A stretch of DNA of 64,000 bases from Eutreptiella sp. 'Long Island Sound 2002' (GCA_964036045.1 OZ038379.1:15326317-15390316); one strand, 5' to 3'. Positions 1 to 12,314 are shown, counted from the stretch's first letter. Numbers and translations are program-made. Notes: generated from the sequence alone by a model not told the origin.

Positions 1-699
1 GGTGGTGCGGTGTTGTGGGGGGAGCTCCATTGTGGTGATGGGGTGGGTGAGGGGCTCTGTGCGGGGTTGGTCTTGTGTGGTTGGTGGTGATGGTGCCTGG
101 GGCATCTCCTCGTCCAGTTGCTGTGGGGCTTTCGCCTCCTGGAGCTCTGCACTGATGGTGGCGAAGACATCTGGGAGGGTGGGGGAGGCGGGGGGGTGGG
201 GTGCCGGATCGTTCCAGGTGATCTGGTATTCCTCCGGGTTCTCGGGGCTTTGCTGTACGGTGATGGCGGCTGTGGCGTCGTCTTCAGGTGTCCATCGGTG
301 TGGATTGTGGTCGAGGGGGTGGAGGGTGACGGTGTGGCGGTGTTTCCAGCTGTGGAACGCTAGGAGGGCGTGGAGGCCGTGTCTAGTGTCCCCGGGCGGG
401 CGGGGGTAGGTTTCGGCTGCTGCCTCCAGGAAGGCATCCGCGGTGCCTTTCCAGGTGTCTTCCCAGAGAAGGTCTTCCTCTGTGCCCCACTCGTTGTCGT
501 TCCTTTTCTCCTGCTTCCACCCCTGGAGGGTCGCGTGGTCCTCAGGGAGGTCTCGTTGGACGGACTGGTAGTACTGCTCGGCGTCCATGGGGGCTAGGGT
601 GCTGGCCAGTGTGGCGTAGATGTCCTTTGGGGGGGGGGGCGGTGGGGGCGTGGCGGCGCGGTCCGGGTCGGGCTCCTCTCGCTGGTGTTGGTATGGGCT
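1..699 (-). CDS. Partial exon of an unidentified protein, cut by the window edge
   Basis: Reading the minus strand from 699 to 1 gives 233 uninterrupted codons that continue past the left edge. The exon probably begins after a splice acceptor (GGTTGCAG) at 702-700; an in-frame ATG lies at 588-586. The product is hydrophilic and acidic: a polyproline run near residue 20, then EWGTEEDLLWEDTWKG near residues 70-85, then a segment rich in Trp and His (LLAFHSWKHRHTVTLHPLD), then a Pro/Gln/Thr-rich tail. Composition and absence of stops over 700 bases support coding. I do not recognise the family. No membrane span or signal peptide is visible. The G-rich plus-strand reading frames over the same bases look like antisense shadows. 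Confidence 0.6.
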
Positions 700-1809
700 C
701 TGCAACCCCCACAAAGTGCTGCTTCCTCCAGGATGGGAGTAGCAGATATTGTCTCCCACCCCACCGGGATACACCCCAAGGAGTCGAGCAAAGGCAACCC
801 CCATGCTTCCTTTGCGCTCCAAAGGGACCGCCCGTAGTGGACTCCCGGATTTGACATCTGTACAAAGGGAAGGAACGGGACAGAAACACACTAGGAGTAA
901 CATGTGCGTGAGGGGCTATTAATACATACTATGTATGCTTACGTGTGGTTATTTTGCCACCCTTCAATTTTGCCAAGCATAGAGCCAAAATAGAATCACG
1001 ATGTTCCCATTTTTTCATACAAGCATGTTTCATATCAAGAGTTGCTCCTAAACCTACGTATGAACACATCACGGCACTCTATGAGAGAAATTGGTATGGT
1101 CTGCGCTTTTGTTCCCGTACAAAGTGCCACTTGCTCTAGGACGAAAGTGGGAGATATTGTCTCCTAGAGGCCGGAATGCCATCTTGCCATATTGCCATTC
1201 TAACACCTCAAAACAGAGGGGGGGGGGGGGGTTACATTGCAAATGTGCACTACCAATTAATGTGAGAAGCATACTGCTTACTTATTCCTTACCAACAAAA
1301 ACACAAAGCCCATCGGAGGTGGCACACAACACATAAGCAAAAGAAAGAAAGACCACAACTTGATTTCTGTGCAGCAAGTACGGGCGATCCGTAAAATTTT
1401 CTTATTTGCTATGTGTTATTACTATGTGATATTACTATGTGTAAATGGATGGGTATTGGCTGTGCATCCCCCTATACCGCTCCAACTACAAGGTCATTGA
1501 CAGTGTGCCTACCCAAGCACCTCTTCAAGGGCCGTGGGACAAACACAAAGCAATGAGTGACTAAACCACCGCCGCAACGCTACCACACTATCACACATCA
1601 CCACAACACCAACAGCTCATGGTGCCTAGCCAAAAGAAGCCGTTACAAACCCCTACGACAAACATAAACAAATACGTCCCGTAGCACGCCAAGGGGACCG
1701 TCCCGCAACTCCCAAATTTGGCGCCTAAGAACAGTCACCGAACATTTAGCTCCTACCGGTGTGCAAAACAATATCACCACTTGGTTAGCCCCAAACAACG
1801 TTTAACTTT

Positions 1810-1856
<47 letters not shown>

Positions 1857-2310
1857 TATATATACTATAGATAGACTTCCATGTTTTTAAATTGCAATTA
1901 TCGTCATTACCGACTACTATGTGGCATCTTGCCATAATTCCACACTTAATTTAGAGAGGGGGGGGGGTTTACAACCGCATGTGTATACATCCACGTGATG
2001 TGTTTGGCTACCTCCCTATTACCTAATACTTGCTTCAATGCTGCTGTAACCAAATCACAATACTAGTCTTCGGAGTTGAGTTGTGGTGTACAAAGGTACA
2101 CGTCTGTAACCAAATGAGCGTTGAGGTATGGTAAAAGCCACTACACCGCCGAACAACTCCAAGTGCGTGCACAAAGGACCCCATTGGAGGCCCTAGTGCA
2201 CCCACAAGCAATGCAGCCTCACACCAAAAGAGAGGTGCTCACATGCATTACTGGAGGTGTAAGTCAGTAGGGGTGAAAATGGGCACCAGAAGGTGTTTCG
2301 GCAAAAAAAT
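700..2310. other. No gene recognised; homopolymer and (TA)n repeat
   Basis: No convincing coding sequence is seen. The stretch becomes AT-rich from about 890 and contains a 14-base G tract at 1218-1231 and a shorter one near 1960. Confidence 0.4.
1813..1864. repeat. (TA)n microsatellite
   Basis: An almost pure TA dinucleotide run of about 52 bases, interrupted once by AAA near its right end. Confidence 0.95.
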
Positions 2311-2607
2311 TCAACCTTCAGTATGGGGCGGTGACCAATTGTCAATCCTGCCCTGAATGGGCCGCGAATTGAACACCACATTCCCCCGGTTGATGGGTCC
2401 TTGGTGTTCAGCAAGAATTTCTTGCATTCCACGAACTATAAGGAGCACATGAAGGAGAGGAAACGTAACAATTTTAGATTTATACCGAATAGCGATTTGC
2501 GAAAAGCGAGTTGCAGATAACACTTTGGCCACACCAATAAATTCAAGGAGTTTATCTCTAAGGGGTACATGGAGACTGCGTAGCAACTCGGGTGCAACGT
2601 AGGTCAT
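2311..2607 (-). CDS. Unknown protein, downstream exon with stop codon
   Basis: The exon begins after the acceptor CTGTTGCAG (2610-2608) and runs 98 codons to a TGA at 2313-2311. It joins in phase 0 to the exon at 2663-3010 across a 55-base intron. The segment starts MTYVAPELLRSLHV and contains a hydrophobic stretch (FPLLHVLLIVRGM) that is too short and charged at its edges to be a clear membrane span. The C-terminus ends GRIDNWSPPHTEG. An alternative is that GAAG|GTTGAA just before the stop is a donor, in which case the gene continues. No family recognised. The codon composition is AT-rich, unlike the GC-rich genes right of 13 kb. Confidence 0.55.
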   Translation of the reverse strand: MTYVAPELLRSLHVPLRDKLLEFIGVAKVLSATRFSQIAIRYKSKIVTFPLLHVLLIVRGMQEILAEHQGPINRGNVVFNSRPIQGRIDNWSPPHTEG

Positions 2608-2662
2608 CTGCAACAGAGGGAAAATTTGGGTACAATTAATCTACAAAAAGGGTTAAATTTAC

Positions 2663-3010
2663 CGATAGAGCATAGCATACATGGTCTTTCTCTATGCGTT
2701 GCAACGACGTGGCACCATAATGGTGCACAGCTTGCATAGTGGAATGAATAAAAATCTCCAGCAGGGCCGTCTGAAATTCGAGGCCCAAGAAGAGGAATTC
2801 TTGTTCCTCCTCGCGAAAAAGTTGGCTCATTTCGTCCTCCATGTCGCAATGCCAACGAACTCTAATTCCCACTTCTTCATTGAAGGGGACGTGTACAAAG
2901 GGGATTTTCCCTTCACGAATTTGGCTACCATTCAGGTGGCCCGGTACATCTTGGGCAACCCCAAGTTGAGCAGCATGATAATGCATCTCCACGTATTGTA
3001 GCGTAGTTGC
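2663..3010 (-). CDS. Unknown protein, upstream exon of the AT-rich zone gene
   Basis: This exon of 116 codons starts after the acceptor CACATCACAG (3013-3011), phase 0, and ends at the donor ATCG|GTAAAT (2662). Reading continues without a stop into the exon at 2311-2607, giving 214 residues in total. Features include HYHAAQLGVAQDVPGHLNG, then an acidic MEDEMSQLFREEEQEF segment followed by a hydrophobic helix-like LFLGLEFQTALLEIFI. There is no start codon within the exon that must be used, so earlier exons to the right of 3013 are expected but were not identified. I do not recognise the family. It could be a resident gene or the remains of a mobile element. Confidence 0.55.
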
Positions 3011-3013
3011 CTG

Positions 3014-4255
3014 TGATGTGGTGTGAGATATTACTCTTGCTATTAGGTTTACAAATTAAATGAACTACAAAAGCAGCACTAGCACAATGGGCCGTCCACA
3101 CACGCGAATCGCAATTTGAATATCCTACACAAAAGTAAGAACCTGCACAAAACCAAGCCTCAAGGCACTAATGCGCCTCCAACAAAGGGACCATTTGTCC
3201 TTGTTCACCACACACTTGCTTTTGCCCATTGCTGACAAGGAGGACCTGTTGTAAACACAATACATTGAGGACAATTTAATTCCAAATTGAAGGGGTGTCA
3301 TAGTGCCATGTAGTCAAGTTAAAAATGTAGGGTGGTTATTTGTTTATCATCTGTTGTTTATTTATTATCGGCAGTACATTGTACATTGTATATACATATA
3401 TTGCACTCGTAATGTGATTATTTGTTGATCATTGGTGATTGATTAACTATGTAGAATTGCATAGTACACATACCAAATGGTGGCCAAAGCATGATGAAAT
3501 TAGGGTACAGCGTCAAGAAGCTTTTTATATCATGCAAGTGTGGTGCCAATGTGGTGTCAATGTAATACTCAACATTTGCATATGTTGTGCAATTCACTCT
3601 CATAATAGGCGTGTACTTGTCGGTTGTCGTTCATTGATTAATTTTATGTGGCCGTGTGATGAGCGATGGGACTACAACTCGACATGACAAAGCACCTGGG
3701 AGTCAAAATAAAAAGGGGAGAAAACCGAAAGCGAACTATGCATTGTTGTAATCAACTTGGTGGGCATGGCCACCTGTCCATATGCATTGGTGCACTAGAA
3801 CCGCCCACAAACACAAGGTTGTTTTTACACCAAGAACCAACGGTTGCACATGCCTCAATGGTTTCATGAATTTGGTGATTCGGCATGCTCAATGCACTGG
3901 GGACACGCAATTACACCCATCTGCATTCTAAAAGCCCAACAACGTTACATAATGATGTATATCAATTGTTCTCGTGTTCCCCATCTAATGTGCCTAGTTC
4001 GGTCACTTTGCGACTCACCCAATTCTTGCAACCCTTGAGGCACAAGCATGATTTGTCTGATGCAACTTGGGTGACCGTTGATCTTCAATTTTGGCATGCA
4101 TTTTGACAAACTCACCCATGGCCCGTGATAGGCTAACTGAAAAGGGCAAAGGTGGCGCTAAAACTTCATTCTCACCCAGTGTGAATCTTGTACTATACCA
4201 ATATTTGATCCACTGCAAATTCATGATGATCAGGTTCAGCTCCGGGTTGTTAACT
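3014..4255. other. AT-rich stretch without a recognised gene
   Basis: Short open frames exist on both strands, but none shows a domain, a consistent composition, or paired splice sites. At least one further upstream exon of the 2311-3010 gene may lie here. Confidence 0.35.
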
Positions 4256-4439
4256 TCCAAATTCCCTTGAAACAGCGATATTTATTTTCGTCAGCGCTAC
4301 ATTCGAAGGACATCAGCAGATTCTCTGAGGAAATCTTGCAGAGTCTGAAACTATTACGCCTTGGGAGCACGCCGACATTTGTGCAGCTGACTGTCGCCAG
4401 TGCTGCTGAATAATTAATATGAACATACGATTTCTTGCG

Positions 4440-4812
4440 ATTTCGGACCTGCGGCTTCGACTGGAGGTTTAGGAGGATACGAACTTTACTGGCGCACCGA
4501 GAAATCCGATCCCTAGGCATACTGCAATTCTTGGATGATCGTTTGAAAATGGTTACTTTTAAACGCTCATATCTTTTGGACTTTACATGATAGAATAAAA
4601 CAAATGGCATTTTCGGAATTAGCTCATCTAGGCGATCTTTTAGAGGGGCTGCATTGTACACTTTTGGGGCATGTTTCTACACTTTTGAGGTATGGTTCGG
4701 TTCGGCGCGCAGATTGTATATAATGGCATAAGGACAGCTTTTTTGCGGGGGGCGGGGCCCCATTCCCCGGCCCCCCAAATAAAAAGCCCCCCATGGGGGG
4801 GGAGGTGAACAA
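4440..4812. repeat. Dispersed repeat, copy 1
   Basis: This segment is related over several hundred bases to 5580-5962. The best match is the right-hand end: a TATATAATGGCATAAGGAC block, then GGGGCGGGGCCCCATTCCCC, then GCCCCCCATGGGGGGGGAGG. The GC-rich right end is partly palindromic (GGGGCCCC, CCCCCCATGGGGGG) inside otherwise AT-rich DNA. Similarity is patchier to the left, where both copies share a rising GAGGGGCTGCAT block. No coding function is apparent. Confidence 0.75.
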
Positions 4813-5579
4813 GCGGAGGGGGGCTCCACGAGATGGGGAAGGGCAGTGTGCGGGCTGTGATCACCTCTGAAAGGTATCTGTCGGACGTGGAAGTCAAATT
4901 GCACAATATGCACATGCATGATCAAGTATTTATAGCAAACAACGATGAGCATGTCGAGGAAATTGCAATGAAGCAATGATACATGATATGTTGTGGAGGG
5001 TGTGGAAAAGTAGGATTAAATGAATCCTTCGTCTTTCGTGCTTGGTCTGGCTTTTCCTTTGCTGGTGCGAAGCACCATCAAAAGAAAAGCCTTATTACGT
5101 TTTTAGCCGTTTTCGGGTCACCTTTCTATGTCGGAAGTGGAGCCAGGCGGTGACAAACAAGAGCAAAAACACTCCTTTGCCTTGTGTTTAAGCTAGCAGC
5201 GCAAAGACAGGGAGGGTGCATTTGCCAAGATTAGCGACACAGGTTGCAAATAGCATAAAATTGACATATTCATAACTTGGGCCTATTGTATCGGATTTTG
5301 ACGAAATGAATGGCAATTTCGGTCAATTTTGGGGGTATTCTTTTCATTTTTGTGCTTGTGAAGGCGGCTGTATGCGCTGAAAACCGTCAAATCGAAAAGC
5401 GGTGCCAAAACAAAATGACGGCGGCTTTTCAACTATACAGCAAGACGAAGCTTTTAGAATCATTTATAAAACTGGTCTTAGATCGAAATTTCGTGCACTG
5501 TAGCCCGATTTCACTTTGAACAGTCAAAATGAAAGATCGCAAATGCCGGCGACTGCGAAATGCACGCGTGCACAGCAAA

Positions 5580-5962
5580 TAAATAATATGGCAAATAGAT
5601 TTCTTGGTATTTGGGGCCTGTGGCTTATATATAGTGTTGTTCGGCACCTCAACTTTGCTGGTGCACCTTTAAATCGCATCCCTAGGTTATATTGAATTAG
5701 TGGATGCTGTTAAACAAGTTAAAGCCTTGTAAGGGTCCTAACTTTGCAAAACAGCCATGATTGATCAAAACAAATATGACAGTGCAAATCAGCTCTCTGA
5801 GGCGGTCATTTAGAGGGGCTGCATCGTAGACTTTTGAAGTATGTTTCGTTTCGGCGCGCGGACTGTATATAATGGCATAAGGACTGCTTTTAGAGGGGGG
5901 CGGGGCCCCATTCCCCGGCCCCCCAATTAAAAGCCCCCCATGGGGGGGGAGGTGAACAAGGC
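5580..5962. repeat. Dispersed repeat, copy 2
   Basis: This is the second copy of the repeat at 4440-4812, in the same orientation about 1.15 kb away, sharing the GC-rich palindromic right end followed by AGGTGAACAAG. Divergence in the left half suggests an old duplication or two insertions of one family. Confidence 0.75.
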
Positions 5963-5983
5963 ACAGCGGAAAAATCATTTCAG

Positions 5984-6064
5984 TTGAATGAAGGTCCCAA
6001 AAATAAACATTTGAATGAAGGTCCCAAAATTAAACATTTGAATGAAGGTCCCATAAATAAACAA
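5984..6064. repeat. 27-bp tandem repeat, three copies
   Basis: Three consecutive 27-base units begin TTGAATGAAGGTCCCA and differ by only a few substitutions. The repeat directly follows dispersed repeat copy 2. Confidence 0.9.
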
Positions 6065-7417
6065 GGATTGGGAACATCCAAAAATAAACAGCATGGGATT
6101 TGTTTTGTACCAAAGTTGAAGGCATTTGGATAGTGTTTAATTAGAGCTTGACAAGCCCCCCCCCCCCTATTTTGAGGGTGCCGGATGCAAAAAAGCAAGT
6201 TGTATGGACACACCAAAACAAAATTTACAGCATCCGTATGCACCAAAATGTGCCATTTTTCATCAAAAATAGGTGAACAACACCAGGACACCTATGGTGT
6301 AGAACTTGTTTGCGAACGCTTTCCGTGGTGTAAGTTGGCGGAATGCGCATTTTTTACGCCGTCTTATATCTTCAACAATGGTTCTGCGCCGAAAAATGTT
6401 TCATAAATCATTTTCGGATGAGAGGAAACCTATAAGTTATGCCCCCATAGGGGGGGCAACAATTTCAGACGCTTCAAATTTAGGCACCTTGCCATTTTTC
6501 CCCGTTTCAGCACCAAAATTTGATACCAAGCAGCCCTCAAACTGCTAGTTTTGTCACCAAAACTTCATACTAGGCTTTCTTTTTTGAGAGGACATCACAA
6601 TGCTCTTGGCTCAGTTTTGAAAAAAAAGATATTACCCAATACTTTTAAAATTACCAAAACGTTTCAAAACTGTTCACCTTTTTTAGAAAATGTTCGCACT
6701 TCTCACAACTATTTGCAATGTTTCCTTCTTCTTTGCCAAAATGTTTTGAACTACACCCCCTTTGGCATTACAATGTAACGTCGTTTATTTTTTTATGTAA
6801 AGTCACCACAAGTCAATTTCCGCGCTGATTTTCACATCCTTTTTATTCTTGCCCCCTATAATATAGGCAGAAGGAGACTGGTTTTGCACCTCAAATTTAG
6901 GCCCGAAAATGGGTCCGAAATTTTGGTGTCTACAATTAAAGTGGTCTGAAATTGTTGCCTCCCGTGCAACTGCTTCAAAGTGTTATTATTTCATGGCGCA
7001 GGTTTTGGGATTTTTGTACGTCATAAAATCCCATGTGTGGCGCCAACCAACACCACATCCATGAATCTTATCGAGAAATTGACACCCTCAGTCTGTTGCC
7101 CTGTTGGTGTTGCCATCCGTGACAACAAGCACGCCGGCCGCTCTTCACGGGCCCCACTAACACACGGCCTGAAGTGCGTGGCGCACTATAGCTTTTGAAA
7201 GACGAACCTACGAAGGACTTCACGCGACTCTACCCCAATCTGGGCAACTAAGGACCGTGCGGAAGGTGAGTGCGTGCTGTTTTCACTCGCACATTCGTTG
7301 CAAATGGTAGTCGTGACATGTGCACCTAGCCCACCAAATATTTTTCAACAATCAATGGAAATCTGCAATGAAGCACGGGGACTAAAAGAAAGAGAGAAAC
7401 GGCGAGGGAATTGGAAA
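6065..7417. other. AT-rich stretch without a recognised gene
   Basis: The stretch contains a C homopolymer near 6155-6165 and many short open frames with no recognisable protein features. Confidence 0.35.
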
Positions 7418-8118
7418 TTAAGTCGTAACTTCATTTAACGACCCTTGCACCGTTGTAGATGACATTTCATCCTCATCCTCGTGCAAGGAGCTTGTCAACC
7501 GTGCATGCCAACGCTCATCCTTTCTCATTTGGAACTTGAGGCTTCGACGCCCACGTCTAGCCTTTCTAGGTCGCATTTCCGTCTGTGTTGTCTTGTCACA
7601 ACCGAGTGTGAGTTGGGCCAAAAAATTGGTTGCTCTTCTTCCGGACAAAACTTCCTCAAAATTTCGTAGATTGTGAGGGTAGCGGCTTTGGCATTTTGAC
7701 CAAGCCACCTCACACTCACCTAGTCTTGATCAATATCGGTAAAAACTTCAAGACAAACTCGCTTGCCACTCAACCATTCATGCATGCATTGAAATGTGCG
7801 CACAACTAAATTGGATGGTCGATCAAATTTTCGAATGAATTGTTTCAAATGTACTTAACATGCAACAACATTTTCAAGACGTGAATGTGTTTTTGAATTC
7901 AATTCATCGATGGAATGTCTCACGCCGTGAACTTGAGCAAACAAATGTGAACCAAGCAAGGCATGAAGATCATCTTTTGCTTTTTGAAAAGCACAAAATT
8001 GATTCGATGCAAATGTCAAATTATTCAAATGAATTACTTGAAATCTCAAAACGGCATGTGGTTTATCGTGTCCCATGCATGCTTTACGTGCCAGTGACCG
8101 AATCCACGCCATGGACAC
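7418..8118 (-). pseudogene. Degenerate or frameshifted coding-like sequence
   Basis: Minus-strand reading shows protein-like segments that change frame. The first runs from 8118 to 7855 (ending HSIDELNSKTHSRLENVV). The next frame reads QFIRKFDRPSNLVVRTF and on to a TAG immediately before GTGAGT at about 7722. A third frame reads WSKCQSRYPHNLRNF and ends in a basic then acidic tail (SLHEDEDEMSSTTVQG) with a stop at 7418. This could be a decayed mobile-element gene or exons with introns I could not place. No family recognised. Confidence 0.3.
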
Positions 8119-10475
8119 AAGTCATTATTATCCTAGTCAGTAATGAAGTTGTTAAATTTGTTCTCATGGTCAAACAACTTGGAATGGCCCAAAATTGGTG
8201 TCTCCATGTTGTAAACCAGCCCGTCACTATTGAACAAAGGGCTAAAAGAGAGATTACTTGTTGTAGATGTCAAACTTGTCCAAATCTTCAAAGTATCCCA
8301 AAGAGAAGGAAGAGGAGGTCAACAATAGCACCAAAGTACCCCAAGAAAATGTAAGCTGTAATAGTATTGTCAAAATTTACCTTGTTGAATTTTTCTTCAA
8401 TGTTATCCTTCTTGTGAATTTTGATTGACATAATTTGAAAATCAAATATCCAACCAAACACAAGGCAACCACAAAGTCAACCTCTATTCCAAATCCAAGA
8501 CAAGTACAAAGCATTGAGCGAATCTTCAATTGCGTGACATCCAACCACCAAGGCACAATAGAGTGCCGATAAGTGGTGGTTTACATTTTGGGCTTGAAGC
8601 TACCTAAACAAACACGCCGAAAAAAATAAATACAAACAAATTCAGGCCAAAAGACAAGATTAATACCCTCAATACACTTCGGGCAACACGGGCACACACA
8701 ATAAACGGGTGAGTCAAGTGTCTAACTTATGTCAACCAAAAAACCATCGCTGCACGCCGAACCAAAAGCGTCATTCCGTCCGTGGGAGGGGGTGGGCAAA
8801 CCACAGAAATCTACGATCCAACAATCAAACACGAGTGAAATCTGAAAATCTAAACTCGAAATTCAGGACTTCGCGATTTGCGGTGTGTGCGTCTCAGCCG
8901 CAATCGCTAGACGATTATCTGCATTCTCTTGCCTTTTGTCCTGCATGGAGATGTGGAGTCACTCCTATTACATAGTGCAAAGAATCACAGCCCGCGGCAA
9001 AGCTTTTGACTTTTAGATGTTGTGACTTTCAGCGCTCCACTGTATTAAAACGTACTTAGAAAACTACAAACCGAACACTAACCAATATGCGATGATAATT
9101 TCCTTCCGCACCTTGTCCATAGGCTGATTCCTCGTATAAGCATACAAACCGTTTGATTTGAACATGGCCGAATTGCATTGCTTTTTGTGTGGCAGGTTGT
9201 AAATAGCTATCAATTGTGTTGGGCATGGTTGCGTTGCAACGGATTTGCCCTAGGTGTTGGCGATTGCACTATAATGCACTATGTAATCCTTTTTCGTCAA
9301 CATGTTGCTTGCCATGTTGTCTTGCGGTTTTCCCTATAAGAGTGGAATACAAGAGTTGTTAAAGCATGTGCAAAATTTTCAAACACCAGTCCCCGGCCAC
9401 CAATGTCTATTCGCCATCTTTAAATGGCACCAAGAGCTATTCATCCCTGTGTTCAGCTCAATTTTTCCGCCGGAGTTTCATTCATACTTTTATTTTTCCA
9501 AACTCCATTTGAACATGAACCAAGTGTGGTGGTGCAAAAAGAAAAAAGAACTTGCATTATTGCAGGCCAAATGCTGAATTACACCTTTGCACCGGAGAAG
9601 TGCAATTTTATCAACCTTTGGGAACATCCCTTCTTGAATCCTGCCGCAAATGGGACTATTGTGGAGGTCAGCACATAGGGGGAGCTACAAAACGCATATT
9701 TCAAACGGAGGTCTTGGAGAACTTTTCCCCAATTAGCAATATTCTCGCCTACCTCGCCAATACTACACCCATACAACCCGGTGTTTCATCCCAACCCCGT
9801 TCCCAAACCACCCAAGCCCCCAAATTGCAACCAGTGGTCTGCACTTTCTTGTTTACCTCGCTGCATTCCACGGCCAAGCTTGGTGTTGTGGACCGTGGTT
9901 TGGTGACTAGAAAACATGGGTTGCAATGCCAAGATAATTTCGAATCTTTACATTCTTCAACGAACCTAACATCTATACATTCCTAGATTTGGTGCTCCAT
10001 TTCTTGAACCCTATCCTCGGAAGCAAGATACCTTGACACAACCTTACGATGTAGTGAGAAGCATAGGTACATGGCACATGTGGGAACACCCTCCTACACC
10101 GCACCAACCTCATACCCAAAAACATTCTGTAATCCATGGACTCACTGTCTGCTAGTCTCGCTCATCTGGTGTACTCTGGCAAGGCAAGCCCACAAGGCAC
10201 CTTTCAGTGTGCTGATTACACTTTGTAACTTGAATGGAGCCCCCCCCCCCCCCCCCCAAAATCATGGATCCCGCAGGCCGGTGGATGGTGACGGAAAACG
10301 CTGCCATGAAACCGCCAACATTTTCCAAACACGAATATGAAAATGAACACACTTAATTTTTAGCAAAATTTCTGTTGTTGCCACTAAATCGCTCCCCAAA
10401 AAAACTTTTGTGATTATTTTCAATTTGCGAACCGAAATCTGTGTATGGAGCCTGTAAAACAAATTTCTTCTTTGC
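8119..10475. other. AT-rich stretch without a recognised gene
   Basis: A plus-strand frame at 7860-8354 is open for 164 codons, but it overlaps the degenerate minus-strand sequence and shows no domain. A C homopolymer of 18 bases lies at 10240-10257. Confidence 0.35.
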
Positions 10476-10581
10476 GATTAATTTTGGCCAGTTTCCGTTT
10501 GATGATGTATGTGAGCTACTGCTGTTTGGATTAATTTTGGCCAGTTTCCGTTTGATGATGTATGTGAGCTACTGCTGTTTG
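10476..10581. repeat. Perfect 53-bp tandem duplication
   Basis: Bases 10476-10528 and 10529-10581 are identical and begin GATTAATTTTGGCCAG. The lack of any difference points to a recent duplication, or to an assembly artefact. Confidence 0.95.
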
Positions 10582-11266
10582 GAAAAAAATTACTCCTCAG
10601 TTTGTGTATGGTCCTTGAGCACTAGTATGTCAAGCACGGGCAATATCCTACTGGTCACTGCACCAACCTGGCAAATTGGAGATTGCTGGTTCAAATCCTC
10701 CAAATACCATATTCATCCTCTGCCTTGCAGTGGCCCACTGATGAAAAAAATGTTTTCGATGTACCTAATCTCCTATGTGGTAAACTCTAATTTGGTGTGT
10801 GTATAGGCGTCAATGTCAGCAACAACATCTTGCACAATAGCACTAATGGCCACAAACCGTACAAACCCTACATTCTCCGGATGATTTATCTAATTCACCT
10901 AATTTTTTGGGAAATATTCTGTCCGGAAAGGCAGCATTATTGAGGAAAAACTGCGCTTCTTGTTTTATTGGCTCAGAAAAAAACACCCGGGAATTAAATA
11001 TTTTGGCAAAATATTACCCCTTTTACGGTACCCCCTCCCCCCTTGCACAAGCACTAGAAAAGTCAGGAAAACGACGGTCAGACTGTGCCCTGGTGCTTGG
11101 ACAAGGCGCTGCTTGCGCGACACGCCGTACCAAAAAAATGTAACCCCCCCCCCATTGTATAAACTACGCCAATGTACGGAATTAGTACGGTCTCTGCGCC
11201 CACTGTGCCTTGGCCATAGAACAGTGGAAAGTTCAGCAATAGGTCCCCACCGACAGACCTACGCCC

Positions 11267-12314
11267 TCAATCAGCAATCGCCCACTGTGCCTTGGACAAG
11301 GGCATAGCTTGCGCACAACACATACAACTACTGGCACACACGTGCACGTGCGCATGGTATGAGTGCACCTTGACCTCCGCCCACATTTCCAAGTGCATGC
11401 AAGCACAAGAAAGCCTTGGGAGCATGAAAATTTCAGGTTCACACCCATGTTGGCACAAGCAATGAAGGATGCGAAGCCTATAAATGTTCGGCTTGGAAAC
11501 CCTTCTTGCGATCATACACCATGCGGAACAATTGCACATGCTCACCACTTGAAGATGCCTGAACTCGATTCTTGGGACGGGGGCACAAAGGTGTGTGACC
11601 ATCTGCCCACCCTTCATGTACTCCAACACCGCAAATTGGTCCCCCTTCTCCGATGGTCCCTTCATTGTAGCATCCACAAAGTCACCGGTGGAACATGTGA
11701 AAATAACTGGGCAACCAGGTTCAAAAAGAGAAGATTGCATGGTGAGCCGATGCAAGAAAGGGGAATATAAAGAACAAATATCCCCAAATTCACAGGCATG
11801 TGGGTTGAAGTGGGCAAAGACTCACGACAAATGTGTCCATGGCTCCATGTAATTGGCAAACGTGACGACAAACCCATGTCTTATGTGGCCACATTACATC
11901 TCGTACATCATTAAAATTACGTACACAATTATTACGGTCCCTACACCTACTGTAGCTTGGACAAGGGCATAGCTTATACAGGAGGGGGAGGTGTCACCGA
12001 AAACCTGCCCGTACCTCATCCCAAGCACAATTGTCGTAACTGGGCACTAGAATGCAATGTGCAAGCAAACCAACCTTGCGCCTCATCTTAAACAATTGCA
12101 CATGCTTGCCCTTTGGGGCAGGCTTTGGAGCACGCTTGGCGTCAGGTTTTGGAATGGGTTTGGGCTTTCTATTCCTCGGAACAAAACTGCGGTCAACAAT
12201 ATCTTTGGTGAAGTAAAGCTTGCCACGCTTCGGAAACCCACTTCCCAAATTGTTCATGTGAAGGGTGGACCGGACGTACGTGACAACCAAGCCAGGAGTA
12301 ACAACATTAGTCAT
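11267..12314 (-). pseudogene. Probable mobile-element remnant with two coding-like blocks
   Basis: Two minus-strand blocks look protein-coding. The upstream one (12314 to 11994) starts MTNVVTPGLVVTYVRS and has a Lys/Pro-rich stretch (RKPKPIPKPDAKRAPKP). The downstream one (11755 to about 11400) contains PGCPVIFTCSTGDFVDAT and a following GGQMVTHLCAPVPRIEF, which resembles a small SH3-like beta barrel. I could not find splice sites of matching phase joining the blocks. The junction region (about 11738-11808) is repeated at 15799-15870, which argues for a dispersed element rather than a single-copy gene. The identity is not established. Confidence 0.3.

Noticed and set aside
1-588. OTU-type cysteine protease from the EWGTE string
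   Set aside because: Only this short match is seen. The required catalytic Cys and His contexts are not recognisable.
10636-10705. tRNA gene or tRNA-derived element
   Set aside because: GGTTCAAATCC matches a polymerase III B box and TATCCTACTGGT weakly matches an A box, but the T stem and acceptor stem do not pair.
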